Of a stretch of DNA of 64,000 nt, positions 35,367 to 43,992 are shown piece by piece. The stretch is from Paenibacillus pabuli (GTDB lineage: Bacteria; Bacillota; Bacilli; Paenibacillales; Paenibacillaceae), in assembly GCF_023101145.1 (NCBI RefSeq), contig NZ_CP073714.1:5146001-5210000 (forward strand), given 5' to 3'. A model generated the notes under the pieces. The model saw only the letters and a list, made by a program, of their open reading frames with translations. It had not been told where the DNA came from and ran no database searches. How positions within the stretch are numbered: the first letter of the stretch is position 1; the number at the start of each line of letters is the position of its first letter. The position numbers and the translations under genes are program-made.

Positions 35367-35406
35367 GGGCGGTTGATAAGTCATCTTGCTGACTTATCAA
35401 CCGCCC
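35355..35406 (-). terminator. Leftward terminator, apparently of spoVIF
   Basis: A perfect 17-bp stem (35367-35383 with 35390-35406, 6-nt loop) is followed on the minus strand by TTTTAATTT. The only leftward gene upstream is spoVIF, whose stop is at 35662; repeat element D lies between them. Confidence 0.75.
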
Positions 35407-35452
35407 CATCCACTAAAAATTACTTCATACACATTCGATGTAATTTGGTTTT

Positions 35453-35638
35453 TATAAAGTGAACTCCCAGTTACACAGTAACGGAGAGTGCAGAACCAAT
35501 CTGAAGAAGCGAAGCGTGCGCCTTTATCACCGGATTTACCCTTTTGAAATTTTAATCTAAAAATCCGGGGATAACAGCGATCGGAAGATGGTACTGCACT
35601 CGGAGTGGCCACATGTAACACCCTCAGTTCATTTTATA
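35453..35638. repeat. Dispersed inverted-repeat element, copy D (reverse orientation)
   Basis: Outer arms TATAAAGTGAACT (35453-35465) and AGTTCATTTTATA (35626-35638) pair; the inner TTACAC (35471) faces ATGTAA (35613-35618). The copy has the common stem (TTATCCCCGGATTT side) but no AGCTTTC hairpin module. It is in the opposite orientation to copies A-C and lies between spoVIF and its terminator. Confidence 0.75.
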
Positions 35639-35661
35639 CCACCCAACATTCCATCGAATCC

Positions 35662-35949
35662 CTACCTAAACATGCCCCACAGCTTAATCAAATGAAACGT
35701 ATTGTTCGGGTCGATTTTCTGGGCGAGAACAAAAGCAACGAATTGCTCCTCCTGCGCCGCAGAAAAATTCTCGTTCAAAATGACCGCAGACGACTTGACC
35801 AGCCTTCTTACCTTGGCCTTATCCTGCAAATCGGACTTGGTGACCCCATCTATCAACTTTTTGATACGCTCTTTGACAGCGGGATTTTTCATCTTCGTTT
35901 TGATCCGCTCCACCAGCTGCGGACTGATTCCATATTGTTGGTAACCCAA
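35662..35949 (-). CDS. spoVIF: Stage VI sporulation protein F
   Basis: About 95 residues. The body (GISPQLVERIKTKMKNPAVK, KAKVRRLVKSSAVILNENFS) and the C-terminal NTFHLIKLWGMFR match the SpoVIF family, needed for assembly of part of the spore coat in Bacillus. AGGAGG precedes a TTG at 35949 by about 11 nt; a GTG at 35961 overlaps that site. It is probably transcribed in the mother cell by a late sporulation sigma factor (family knowledge; no promoter was identified). The assignment rests on remembered family features. Confidence 0.75.
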   Translation of the reverse strand: MGYQQYGISPQLVERIKTKMKNPAVKERIKKLIDGVTKSDLQDKAKVRRLVKSSAVILNENFSAAQEEQFVAFVLAQKIDPNNTFHLIKLWGMFR

Positions 35950-36063
35950 AACGTACAGCACCTCCTGAATAATGAACTCACTTCTTATTCATATGACAGG
36001 AGGGCATGTACACTTGACATTTTCCCACGGAAAATGTGGAAAACCACACATCTACAACCCCGA

Positions 36064-38109
36064 TCAATCGATCAGATCGCCCTGGAATACTTGCTGCTGC
36101 TGTAAAAAGTCACGTAAAGGAGCGTAGTCAACAGACGTCCAGAAGTTCGCATCCGCAATCAGGCTGGACACATCATCTCGCGCCTGCTCCAATACAGCAA
36201 AATCTGCAACCATGTCGGCAAGACGGAACTCGGGTAATCCACTTTGCTTGGTGCCAAAGAAATCCCCCGGTCCCCGCAGATCCAGATCTCGGCGGGATAC
36301 TTCGAATCCATCTTCAGTTTCCGTCATGACCTTCATGCGCTCCTGCCCAACCTCCGTCTTGGGATCAGCAATAAGCACACAATAGGAGGCATGAGCGCCC
36401 CGACCAACCCGGCCACGAAGCTGATGCAGCTGCGACAGACCGAATCGGTCCGCATCCATAATGACCATCAATGTTGCATTAGGCACATCGACCCCGACCT
36501 CCACAACGGTTGTCGAGACGAGAAGCTGAATTTCGTTGCTGTAGAAGTCACGCATCATCTCTTCCTTCTCGCCAGCCGTCATCCGTCCATGGAGCAGACC
36601 TACACGGTACTTCGGAAAGTTCTGCTGCATCTGAATATGCAGGTCAATGGCATTCTGTACATCCAGCTTCTCCGACTCTTCAATGAGCGGGCAGATCAGA
36701 TAGGCCTGGCGTCCCTGGTCCACTTCGCGCGAAATAAAACCAAGCACCCGATCCATCATGTCATGCTTGACCCAGTACGTCGAGATCGGAATCCGTCCCT
36801 TTGGACGTTCCGAGATGGTCGATACCTCAATATCACCAAAAGCCGTAATGGCCAGTGTTCGCGGTATCGGCGTTGCCGTCATCGTTAACACATCCGGGTT
36901 ATAGCCTTTACGCCGCAAAATGCTGCGCTGGTTCACACCGAACCGATGCTGTTCATCCGTAACGACAAGACCCAGGTCACGGAAAAATACATCCTCCTGA
37001 ATTAAAGCGTGTGTACCCACGACGATATCAATCAAGCCCATCTGCAAAGAAGCAATCAGATCTTTACGCTTCCGTCCATTCACACTGCCCGTTAACAGCC
37101 CCACCGTGACACCAAAAGGTTCAAACAGCTTTTGCAGTGAACGCATATGCTGTTCTGCCAGAATCTCTGTAGGGACCATCAAAGCCCCCTGAAACCCGGA
37201 ACGAACAGTCGTATACAGCGCAATTGCCGCAATAACCGTTTTACCCGAGCCTACATCCCCCTGCAGCAATCGGTTCATCGAATACGGCGAACGCATATCA
37301 TGCAGAATTTCAAGCTCTACCTTCTTCTGTGCATCCGTCAGTTCAAACGGAAGACTGCGAACAAACTCGCGAATCGTTGTATTATCCGTTGTGTGCACTA
37401 CCCCATCCATGCGATCCCGGTTCAATGCCCGATAAGCCTGCATTTTGAGTTGAAACAAAAATAATTCCTCATACACCATTCGCTGTCTGGCCTGCTGGCC
37501 TTCACGGTTATCCTGCGGACGATGAATTCCGGCAATCGCCTGTTTGCGAGGCATAAACCCATATTTCTTCATGAGCGATTGAGGCAGAATTTCAGGGATC
37601 ATTTCCCCGAATTGGACTAACCCCTGATTAATCGTTTTGCGCATCCATGACTGCGTAAGCTTACCGGTTACCGAATACACAGGCTGCAGCGTGCCCGAAC
37701 GACCTTCCCCTTTATCCGGGAATTCCGAATCCGTTACAGTCATCTGCATCCGCTTCTGTTCCCATTTTCCCGTAATGACAATCTCCCGGTTGGGCGTAAG
37801 CTGCTCCTTCAGAAAATGCCGATTGAACCAGGTCGCTGAAATCATCCATTCTTCCGTCATCACCTTACAGGTAAGGCGTGACTTTTTGCCGTATCGCTGC
37901 AACACCGGGATACCCATCACTTTACCCTGTACTGTAATTTTGTCTCCATCCTTCACTTCACTGAGCGAACGAAGACGATAATCCTCATAACGAAACGGAT
38001 AATATTCAAGCAAGTCTTTTACAGTAGAGATGCCAAAGGCGTGAAGCTCTCCCTCTTTGAGAGCACTCACGCCGCTAATTTGTTTTACCGATATTTCTTC
38101 CCATTTCAT
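36064..38109 (-). CDS. recG: ATP-dependent DNA helicase RecG
   Basis: About 681 residues, the normal length. N-terminal wedge/OB domain (KDGDKITVQGKVMG), then superfamily 2 motor motifs: Walker A LLQGDVGSGKTV, DEQH box VVTDEQHRFG, TATPIPRT, and the RecG-specific HQLRGRVGRGAHAS and GDFFGTKQSG. It remodels stalled forks and branches Holliday junctions. ATG 38109 after GAGGGA agrees with the family N-terminus; the longer frame to 38151 would overlap the degV gene. It is last in the fakA-degV-recG group. Confidence 0.95.
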   Translation of the reverse strand: MKWEEISVKQISGVSALKEGELHAFGISTVKDLLEYYPFRYEDYRLRSLSEVKDGDKITVQGKVMGIPVLQRYGKKSRLTCKVMTEEWMISATWFNRHFLKEQLTPNREIVITGKWEQKRMQMTVTDSEFPDKGEGRSGTLQPVYSVTGKLTQSWMRKTINQGLVQFGEMIPEILPQSLMKKYGFMPRKQAIAGIHRPQDNREGQQARQRMVYEELFLFQLKMQAYRALNRDRMDGVVHTTDNTTIREFVRSLPFELTDAQKKVELEILHDMRSPYSMNRLLQGDVGSGKTVIAAIALYTTVRSGFQGALMVPTEILAEQHMRSLQKLFEPFGVTVGLLTGSVNGRKRKDLIASLQMGLIDIVVGTHALIQEDVFFRDLGLVVTDEQHRFGVNQRSILRRKGYNPDVLTMTATPIPRTLAITAFGDIEVSTISERPKGRIPISTYWVKHDMMDRVLGFISREVDQGRQAYLICPLIEESEKLDVQNAIDLHIQMQQNFPKYRVGLLHGRMTAGEKEEMMRDFYSNEIQLLVSTTVVEVGVDVPNATLMVIMDADRFGLSQLHQLRGRVGRGAHASYCVLIADPKTEVGQERMKVMTETEDGFEVSRRDLDLRGPGDFFGTKQSGLPEFRLADMVADFAVLEQARDDVSSLIADANFWTSVDYAPLRDFLQQQQVFQGDLID

Positions 38110-38119
38110 GTCTAATCCC

Positions 38120-38983
38120 TCATTCCGGAACAGGCCACATAAAGATGGCAATTACGCCTGGCCCAACATGGCTGCCAATGACGGCCCCAATATTGGTATA
38201 TACCACTTCATTCAGTGTAAAATGCCCGCGTAATTGCTCTGCACAAGCGATCGCTGATCCGGGGTCTGCGGTATGACCTACCGCCAGATTAACACGTTGA
38301 CCCGCCAGATCCTTCTGAAACAGCTCAATAATGCGTGCCATGGCTTTTTTGTGACCTCTGACTTTCTCCACTGCGTAAATAACGCCTTCCTCATCAATGG
38401 ACAAGATCGGTTTAATATTCAGCAGTGTTCCCAAGATGGCCGCCGCCTTGCCTATCCGACCGCCTTTCTGCAAATATTCCAATGTATCTACGAGAAAGAA
38501 CAGCTTGCGGCTCTGCTGCATGGCTGCTACAGCCGCAGCGATCTCCGCAGCGGACTTGCCTTGTTCAGCAAGCTCGGCAGCCTGTACGACCAATAAACCA
38601 TATCCATAGGATGCAGACTTCGAATCCAGTACCGTTATATCGCCTTCACGTTCCAGCAACGATTTGCCAAGCAGTGCCGATTGATAGGTACCACTCATGC
38701 CGGAAGACAAATGAATCGATACAATGGGCCGCTCCGGGTCCTCATCCAACAATGTGTTATAGATATTCATAAAATCGGTGGGAGAAGGCTGTGAGGTTGT
38801 AGGCAGCACAGAACTCTTCTCCAATTTTGCATAGAACTGTTCCGAAGTCAGATCAACGCCGTCTGCATAAGCTTCTTCCCCGAACAAAACACGCAGCGGA
38901 ACAATATGAATCCCGTATTTACGGATCAGTTCTTCCGGTATATCTGCCGTGCTATCGGTTACGATCGCAACCTTGTGGCTCAT
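38120..38983 (-). CDS. DegV family fatty acid-binding protein
   Basis: 287 residues. DegV motifs: VTDSTADIPEELI, LPTTSQPSP, SIHLSSGMSGTYQSA and GRIGKAAAILGTLLNIKPIL. DegV/FakB proteins hold a fatty acid for the FakA kinase, which phosphorylates it for phospholipid synthesis. The fakA-type gene directly upstream (28 bp apart, same strand) makes a FakB role likely. GAGGAGGGG lies 7 nt before the ATG. B. subtilis has sdaAB/sdaAA at this position instead. Confidence 0.9.
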   Translation of the reverse strand: MSHKVAIVTDSTADIPEELIRKYGIHIVPLRVLFGEEAYADGVDLTSEQFYAKLEKSSVLPTTSQPSPTDFMNIYNTLLDEDPERPIVSIHLSSGMSGTYQSALLGKSLLEREGDITVLDSKSASYGYGLLVVQAAELAEQGKSAAEIAAAVAAMQQSRKLFFLVDTLEYLQKGGRIGKAAAILGTLLNIKPILSIDEEGVIYAVEKVRGHKKAMARIIELFQKDLAGQRVNLAVGHTADPGSAIACAEQLRGHFTLNEVVYTNIGAVIGSHVGPGVIAIFMWPVPE

Positions 38984-39011
38984 CAGATCCCCTCCTCTTT
39001 GCTTAAGTGCT

Positions 39012-40820
39012 TCAGGACTCTACAGAGAACAAATAATAATAAACCGGCTGTCCTCCAAGGTGCACCTCAACCTCAGCATCAGGATATTGTTCTTCAAGCC
39101 ATGCGACAAGCGCAGCGGTAATCTCAGGGTTAGCCTCGTCCCCTTCGAGAATGGTCACCACTTCATCTCCACTCTCCATCATCTGTTGCAGTAGGCCTTC
39201 ACATGCATGCAGCATACTTTCGTCCGTTGCCACAATCTTGGAGTTGTGGATACCGATGTAATGTCCTGCTTTGATATCAAGCTCATCATATTGTGTATCT
39301 CTGACCGCATGAGTCACTTGACCTGACTGAACCCGACCAATCGCCTCCATCATCTGCTCACGGTTGGTTTCTGCAGACTCCTCCTCCTGGAAAGCAAAAG
39401 CAGCCGCCATGCCCTGAGGGATCGTCTTGCTCGGAATCACAATAATTCGGCGCTCATCTTCAAGCAGCTCCCGCGCCTGCTGCGCAGCAAGTACAATATT
39501 GGAATTGTTCGGCAAAATAAATACCTGCTCCGCCGCAATCGAGCGCACCGCTTTCACAAAATCTTCAGTGCTCGGATTCATCGTCTGTCCACCAGACAGA
39601 ACAACATCCACACCTAGACTCTGGAAAATCTCCGCAATGCCGTCACCGGAAGATACCGCGATAAAACCATATGGAGCCATCTCGTCTGCTGGCGGCTCTG
39701 CATGTTCCATACCGCGCGTCGCTTCCGGTGGAATCTCTGCGAACAGCTCAGGCGAAGGCGCAATGTCCATGCCTGCAGTCAGCAGATCACGATGCTGTTC
39801 ACGCATATTGAGAATGTGGATTTGTGTGATTTCTCCATAACGGAGAGCCAGGTTCAATACATCCCCAGGTGTCTTGGAATGTACGTGAACCTTAATCACT
39901 TCATCATCAGCAATGATAATGATGGAATCCCCGTTAACTGACAACGCTTTCCGGAAAGCTTCGTCATCGAATGAAACGCCCGCGTTCTCTCCTAGCTCGC
40001 GGTTAATAAAGAACTCCATGTCATACAGGAACTCAATATCTTCCGTTTCCAGTCGAGCTTGGGCAGACATTGGCATCTCTGGCACGATTACCTGCTGTGC
40101 AGGTTTCGCAGACACCACTTCTGACGGTGCAGCCTTTTTCAAAGCAGATGCCGCTGCGGTTGGTTGTATGTCTTTCTGGAAAGATGTACGACTTGCCCCG
40201 TCCGTTTGCAACAGAACGTCCATAAAGCCTTCGTAAATATATACAAGCCCCTGGCCCCCTGAATCCACAACACCGACCTGTTTCAAAACAGGCAGTAATT
40301 CCGGAGTCATTGCCAGTGCTTCTTTTGCTTTTAACAACACTTCATTCATTAATTCAGTTATGTCATTCGTCCGTCTCGCGTAGTAGCTGGCATGTTTCGC
40401 CGCTTCCTTGGCTACGGTAAGAATAGTCCCTTCAACGGGTTTCACAACGGCTTTATAAGCTGCATCCACACCGTTCTGCAGGGCTGCGGCGAACTGGAGT
40501 GTATTCAGTTCCTCATAAGGAGCAGCTGAACGACTGAATCCGCGGAACAATTGCGATAATATTACTCCGGAATTCCCCCGTGCCCCCATAAGCAGGCCTT
40601 TTGATAAAATACCGGCAGCTTCTCCGATGGAGGCAGAACTCTTGCGCTTAATCTCTGCGACTCCTGCGCTCATTGTCAAATTCATGTTCGTTCCCGTGTC
40701 ACCATCCGGCACAGGGAAAACATTCAGGGAATTGACGTGCTCTGCATGCTGTCCAAGTTGTTCCGCTCCGGCAAGTACCATTGCGGTGAAATCTGTTCCA
40801 TTTAAAGAACGTATACTCAA
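39012..40820 (-). CDS. fakA: DAK2-domain fatty acid kinase subunit FakA (YloV)
   Basis: About 602 residues. An N-terminal DAK2 ATP-binding domain (NVFPVPDGDTGTNMNLTMSA, GARGNSGVILSQLFRG) is followed by a linker (LKKAAPSEVV) and the DegV-like middle and C-terminal domains (YDMEFFINRELGENAG, ILPNNSNIVLAAQQA). It phosphorylates fatty acids presented by DegV/FakB partners. A TTG at 40820 lies 9 nt after AGGAAGGGG; the frame upstream to 40856 is not preceded by a ribosome site. The Asp23/YloU gene that usually precedes it in Bacillus is absent. Confidence 0.9.
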   Translation of the reverse strand: MSIRSLNGTDFTAMVLAGAEQLGQHAEHVNSLNVFPVPDGDTGTNMNLTMSAGVAEIKRKSSASIGEAAGILSKGLLMGARGNSGVILSQLFRGFSRSAAPYEELNTLQFAAALQNGVDAAYKAVVKPVEGTILTVAKEAAKHASYYARRTNDITELMNEVLLKAKEALAMTPELLPVLKQVGVVDSGGQGLVYIYEGFMDVLLQTDGASRTSFQKDIQPTAAASALKKAAPSEVVSAKPAQQVIVPEMPMSAQARLETEDIEFLYDMEFFINRELGENAGVSFDDEAFRKALSVNGDSIIIIADDEVIKVHVHSKTPGDVLNLALRYGEITQIHILNMREQHRDLLTAGMDIAPSPELFAEIPPEATRGMEHAEPPADEMAPYGFIAVSSGDGIAEIFQSLGVDVVLSGGQTMNPSTEDFVKAVRSIAAEQVFILPNNSNIVLAAQQARELLEDERRIIVIPSKTIPQGMAAAFAFQEEESAETNREQMMEAIGRVQSGQVTHAVRDTQYDELDIKAGHYIGIHNSKIVATDESMLHACEGLLQQMMESGDEVVTILEGDEANPEITAALVAWLEEQYPDAEVEVHLGGQPVYYYLFSVES

Positions 40821-40883
40821 GTGAGAATTCCCCTTCCTAGCTTGATACACGAACATCTTGCACCAAGATGTTATCTGGTCTGT

Positions 40884-41132
40884 TCATGCGCAAACGCTTA
40901 TCGCGTTATTCTTCGTCCATACCTTGTCCGGCACAGGCATACAATACATAATGTCAGCCGGATTAACGGTCTGGGCGGCCGGGCAACCGATATCCTGCAA
41001 TTTCTCTGTAACCCCTAAATTCGGGGCATACGGATATGCACCGGTATCAAGAGCCGGCATGAATGCCGCATGGAGACTGGTGCCAATGTTAGAAACCCGC
41101 AGCTCACAGCGCTGCCAAAAAAAGCAGACCAC
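40884..41132 (-). CDS. Doubtful small ORF in the fakA leader
   Basis: 82 codons from a GTG, or 58 from ATG 41060. The product contains LDTGAYPYAPNLGVTEKLQD and ends NNAISVCA, with four Cys in the last two thirds. Codon use in the ATG part looks gene-like, but neither start has a ribosome site and no family was recognised. It occupies the leader of fakA, with a 9-bp perfect hairpin (AACATCTTG/CAAGATGTT) at 40854-40874 after its stop. It could equally be structured leader RNA. Confidence 0.25.
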   Translation of the reverse strand: MVCFFWQRCELRVSNIGTSLHAAFMPALDTGAYPYAPNLGVTEKLQDIGCPAAQTVNPADIMYCMPVPDKVWTKNNAISVCA

Positions 41133-41255
41133 CGACCTCTAAGGCCGGTTTGTTCTCCGGCTTCCCCGCGGTAACAGCCTGTTCACCTCTGTATTATGGA
41201 CTATTCAACATTGTACTATATTAGACAGGAGAAATAAATAAAGTTTTTGGATCAG

Positions 41256-41285
41256 TTGACGAAGCTTTTTTGGGTATGATATTAT
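41256..41285 (+). promoter_or_regulatory. Promoter of rpmB
   Basis: TTGACG (41256) and TATTAT (41280) are 18 bp apart, giving a leader of about 175 nt before the L28 start codon. Confidence 0.6.
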
Positions 41286-41326
41286 ATTCAAGTATTGTTT
41301 TATGCAGGTTTAGTAATGGAAATGAT

Positions 41327-41385
41327 CCGGCTATGCCGGCTTGAACAACGCCATTAGCTACTGGAACCTGACCATTGCGGTCAGG
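41327..41385 (+). promoter_or_regulatory. Structured 5' leader of rpmB
   Basis: Two small perfect hairpins, CCGGC/GCCGG (41327-41339) and CCTGACC/GGTCAGG (41367-41385), lie between the promoter and the L28 gene. The leader is longer than needed for translation alone, so it may bind a protein for autoregulation (inference). It matched no ribosomal-protein leader that I recognise. Confidence 0.4.
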
Positions 41386-41465
41386 AAGAACAATTTTAGC
41401 CCGTATGGAATGACATTCGTGTCTCCTTGGGGCAACTGGTTATTCTAGGATAGGAGGTGTAATCT

Positions 41466-41654
41466 ATGTCTCGCAAATGTTATGTGACAGGTAAGAAACC
41501 GGGCACCGGTAACCACGTATCCCACGCTAACAACCGTAACCGTCGTTCTTGGGGCGTAAACGTTCAGAAGGTCCGCATTCTCGTGAACGGTAAACCAAAA
41601 CGTGTATACGTAAGCACCCGTGCACTGAAAGCCGGTAAAGTGACTCGCGTATAA
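41466..41654 (+). CDS. rpmB: 50S ribosomal protein L28
   Basis: 62 residues beginning [16 protein letters not shown], with [17 protein letters not shown] and [13 protein letters not shown]: full-length L28. The Cys4 zinc-binding set is not complete, so this is the zinc-independent form. AGGAGG lies 7 nt before the ATG. It is the only rightward gene in the housekeeping block and has its own promoter, leader and terminator. Confidence 0.97.
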   Translation: MSRKCYVTGKKPGTGNHVSHANNRNRRSWGVNVQKVRILVNGKPKRVYVSTRALKAGKVTRV

Positions 41655-41684
41655 TCACGCAAAGCTACTATAAATCGGGTAAGC

Positions 41685-41717
41685 AAAAAGCACCTTGTTC
41701 CTTGCAGGTGCTTTTTT
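41685..41717. terminator. Bidirectional terminator between rpmB and spoVM
   Basis: The stem AAAAAGCACCT/AGGTGCTTTTTT carries an A run on one side and a T run on the other, so it serves rpmB rightwards and spoVM leftwards. Confidence 0.85.
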
Positions 41718-41850
41718 GGTATTCAGAAATAAATTCATGAATACCCACATCGGCATGTGAATGGCCGCCGCATGGCGCTTCGCAGGTCCGAATTCCAGAT
41801 GATCCTGAAGCCAAAGCGGCGGTATTCGCCAATGGAACCTTTTAATCATG

Positions 41851-41931
41851 TCAGTTCTTTTGAAACGTATTAAGAATCGCCTTTACAAACCCTCCCAAAA
41901 ACTTCGGCAGTTTGAATGTGTAAAATTTCAT
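41851..41931 (-). CDS. spoVM: Stage V sporulation protein M
   Basis: 26 codons: MKFYTFKLPKFLGGF, then VKAILNTFQKN and stop. This matches the 26-residue amphipathic peptide SpoVM of Bacillus, which recognises the convex forespore membrane and anchors the SpoIVA coat basement layer; the critical Pro9 is kept. GGGGAGGG lies 6 nt before the ATG. The position, between rpe and rpmB, is the same as in B. subtilis. A terminator upstream (42004-42035) and one downstream isolate it, implying its own mother-cell promoter. At this length it is easily missed by gene finders. Confidence 0.93.
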   Translation of the reverse strand: MKFYTFKLPKFLGGFVKAILNTFQKN

Positions 41932-42003
41932 ACTTCACCCTCCCCATCATGCTCATGCATCCGCCGTATCCTATGCTCCAGGCCTTCCTTTCGTTACCAC
42001 GAC

Positions 42004-42035
42004 AAAAAAGGCTACATGAGAAACCTGCTCATGTA
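42004..42035 (-). terminator. Terminator of the rsgA-rpe group
   Basis: TACATGAG (42013-42020) pairs perfectly with CTCATGTA (42028-42035), followed by GCC and six T on the minus strand. Confidence 0.8.
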
Positions 42036-42097
42036 ACCATATTTATGCGGAACCCTCTGTCCCTATTCCATAATGACGAGCCTAGTTATCTGCTCAT

Positions 42098-42349
42098 TTA
42101 GGTTTGGGCGGGGATATATTGATAGACTGCGATCATGAATACACTCAATAAGTAATACAGTATGCTGAATACCACAAAAGTTACCCGAAGTCCTGTACGG
42201 TCAAATTTGCGAAAATACATAATGACAACACCAACCCCGATCAATGACGTAATCGCATTGTATGGGGATTGAATAACTGCAAACAAAGCAAGCACCAGTC
42301 CCGTAACGAGACTCGCAGCCATTGTCCACAGCGTCTCCTTGAGGTTCAT
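42098..42349 (-). CDS. Small membrane protein after rpe
   Basis: 83 residues with three hydrophobic segments: LWTMAASLVTGLVLALFAVI, AITSLIGVGVVIMYF and VTFVVFSILYYLLSVFMIAV. No family was recognised. The ATG lies 2 bp after the rpe stop and uses a GGAGG that overlaps the last rpe codons, so it is translationally coupled to rpe. B. subtilis has thiN at this place, and this gene is unrelated to thiN. Confidence 0.75.
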   Translation of the reverse strand: MNLKETLWTMAASLVTGLVLALFAVIQSPYNAITSLIGVGVVIMYFRKFDRTGLRVTFVVFSILYYLLSVFMIAVYQYIPAQT

Positions 42350-42351
42350 GC

Positions 42352-43011
42352 TCAGCCTCCGTAACTACTGCGAATTTCGGCAATTGCAGCAGCGCGATCT
42401 TCACGTCCGAATACAGCACTTCCCGCAACAAGCACATCTGCTCCAGCTTCAACCACAAGCGGAGCCGTGTCGGCAGCGATACCGCCATCCACTTCAATAT
42501 GCACGTCATGACGTCCTTTTTCGTTCAACCAGCTGCGAATTTGCTTGATTTTGTTCATGGTGCCGGAGATGAATGCCTGTCCACCAAAACCGGGATTTAC
42601 AGTCATGACAAGCACCATATCCACATCGTCCAGTACTTCCTGAATAGCACTCGCCGGAGTTCCCGGATTAAGAGCTACCCCTGCCTTAACTCCCTGCTCC
42701 TTGATCAGATGAATAACCCGGTGCAGATGCACACAAGCCTCGGCATGAACCGTAATGACAGCCGCGCCAGCTTTCGCAAATTCCTCCACATAACGTTCTG
42801 GGTTCTCAATCATCAAATGCACATCAAGCGGCAAGCTTGTATGTGGAGCGATCGCTTTGACAATCGCAGGTCCAAGCGTAATATTAGGGACGAAATGACC
42901 GTCCATGACATCCACATGAATCCAGTCTCCGCCAGCAGCTTGGGCTTCCGCCACTTCCGCGCCAAGACGGGCAAAATCCGCAGATAAAATAGATGGGGCA
43001 ATTTTAATCAT
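42352..43011 (-). CDS. rpe: Ribulose-phosphate 3-epimerase
   Basis: 219 residues, complete. [53 protein letters not shown] and IEVDGGI are the family motifs, with metal ligands His, Asp, His, Asp at the usual places. It interconverts ribulose 5-phosphate and xylulose 5-phosphate in the pentose phosphate pathway. The start lies 1 bp after the rsgA stop. Confidence 0.97.
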   Translation of the reverse strand: MIKIAPSILSADFARLGAEVAEAQAAGGDWIHVDVMDGHFVPNITLGPAIVKAIAPHTSLPLDVHLMIENPERYVEEFAKAGAAVITVHAEACVHLHRVIHLIKEQGVKAGVALNPGTPASAIQEVLDDVDMVLVMTVNPGFGGQAFISGTMNKIKQIRSWLNEKGRHDVHIEVDGGIAADTAPLVVEAGADVLVAGSAVFGREDRAAAIAEIRSSYGG

Positions 43012-43012
43012 A

Positions 43013-43930
43013 TTAATACCTCCGCTTTTTCTCTTTCATTTCTGTAAGGAATTGTTCGTAATGCTGATAACGGCTTTCGGAGATCATTCCCTCCGCCTTG
43101 GCTGCAAGCACCCGGCAGCCTGGTTCATGCGTATGGGTACAGCCTCGGAACTTACACTGATCCGCATATTGAGCGAACTCCCGGAAACAAGTGGATAACT
43201 CCTCGACACCAATCTCCAGGAAGTCCAATTGGCTGAATCCCGGCGTATCGGCGACAAAGCCACCATTATCGAGCGGTATAAGCTCCACGTGCCTGGTGGT
43301 GTGTTTCCCTCGGCCTAGACGCATACTGATTGCACTGGTCTCCAGGGTCAGACCTGGCATCAAGGCATTCAACATCGAAGATTTACCTACTCCGGATTGC
43401 CCGGAGAATACGCTAATCTTGCCAGCAAGACGCTCCTTGAGCAGTTCACTGCCCTCACCGGTTCGTGAACTGGTAGAGATCACTTCATATCCAATGTGCT
43501 CATATAAAGCCTTCACTTCAGCCACTATATCACGAGCATCATTTTCAGGATCAGCCAGATCCTGCTTTGTGAGTACAATCAGTGCATCCAATCCGGCTTG
43601 TTCGATATGTACCAGGAATTTGTCCAACAGATTGAGATTCATGTCCGGTTCCTTAACGGAAAATAAGAGAACAGCCAAACTTACATTGGCTACAGGGGGA
43701 CGAATTAACTCCGTCTCACGTTCTCGAATCTCATCAACTGTTCCTTCCCCGTTCTCTGTCAGCATATAGCTGACACGGTCACCCACAAGGGGTGAGGTAC
43801 CTCGTTTTCTAAAGATACCTCTGGCCCGGCATTGAACAGCGGAGCCTTCAACCGAAGGCACCCCGTTTTCTTCCAGTGGCATGACATAATAGTAACCGCT
43901 TAGCGCTTTAACGATGATACCTTCTGGCAT
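43013..43930 (-). CDS. rsgA: Small ribosomal subunit biogenesis GTPase RsgA
   Basis: About 305 residues: an N-terminal OB fold, a circularly permuted GTPase ([32 protein letters not shown]) and a zinc-binding C-terminus ([14 protein letters not shown]). It checks late 30S assembly and is a typical gene after prkC. AGGAGG lies 11 nt before ATG 43930; the frame to 43963 starts without a site. Confidence 0.95.
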   Translation of the reverse strand: MPEGIIVKALSGYYYVMPLEENGVPSVEGSAVQCRARGIFRKRGTSPLVGDRVSYMLTENGEGTVDEIRERETELIRPPVANVSLAVLLFSVKEPDMNLNLLDKFLVHIEQAGLDALIVLTKQDLADPENDARDIVAEVKALYEHIGYEVISTSSRTGEGSELLKERLAGKISVFSGQSGVGKSSMLNALMPGLTLETSAISMRLGRGKHTTRHVELIPLDNGGFVADTPGFSQLDFLEIGVEELSTCFREFAQYADQCKFRGCTHTHEPGCRVLAAKAEGMISESRYQHYEQFLTEMKEKKRRY

Positions 43931-43992
43931 AGCTCCGTCGCCCTCCTTTAATGTACAATACATCTACCCTGAACGTCAGCAATAAGCCGCCC

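Noticed and set aside
35605-36105. Plus-strand frame opposite spoVIF
   Set aside because: It overlaps spoVIF on the other strand and repeat element D; its sequence shows no family features.
41655-41849. 64-codon minus-strand frame between rpmB and spoVM
   Set aside because: It spans the bidirectional terminator and lacks a ribosome site.
43963-43992. Hairpin at the prkC stop codon as a terminator
   Set aside because: The stem includes the stop codon and no T run follows; rsgA starts 63 bp later and is likely co-transcribed.
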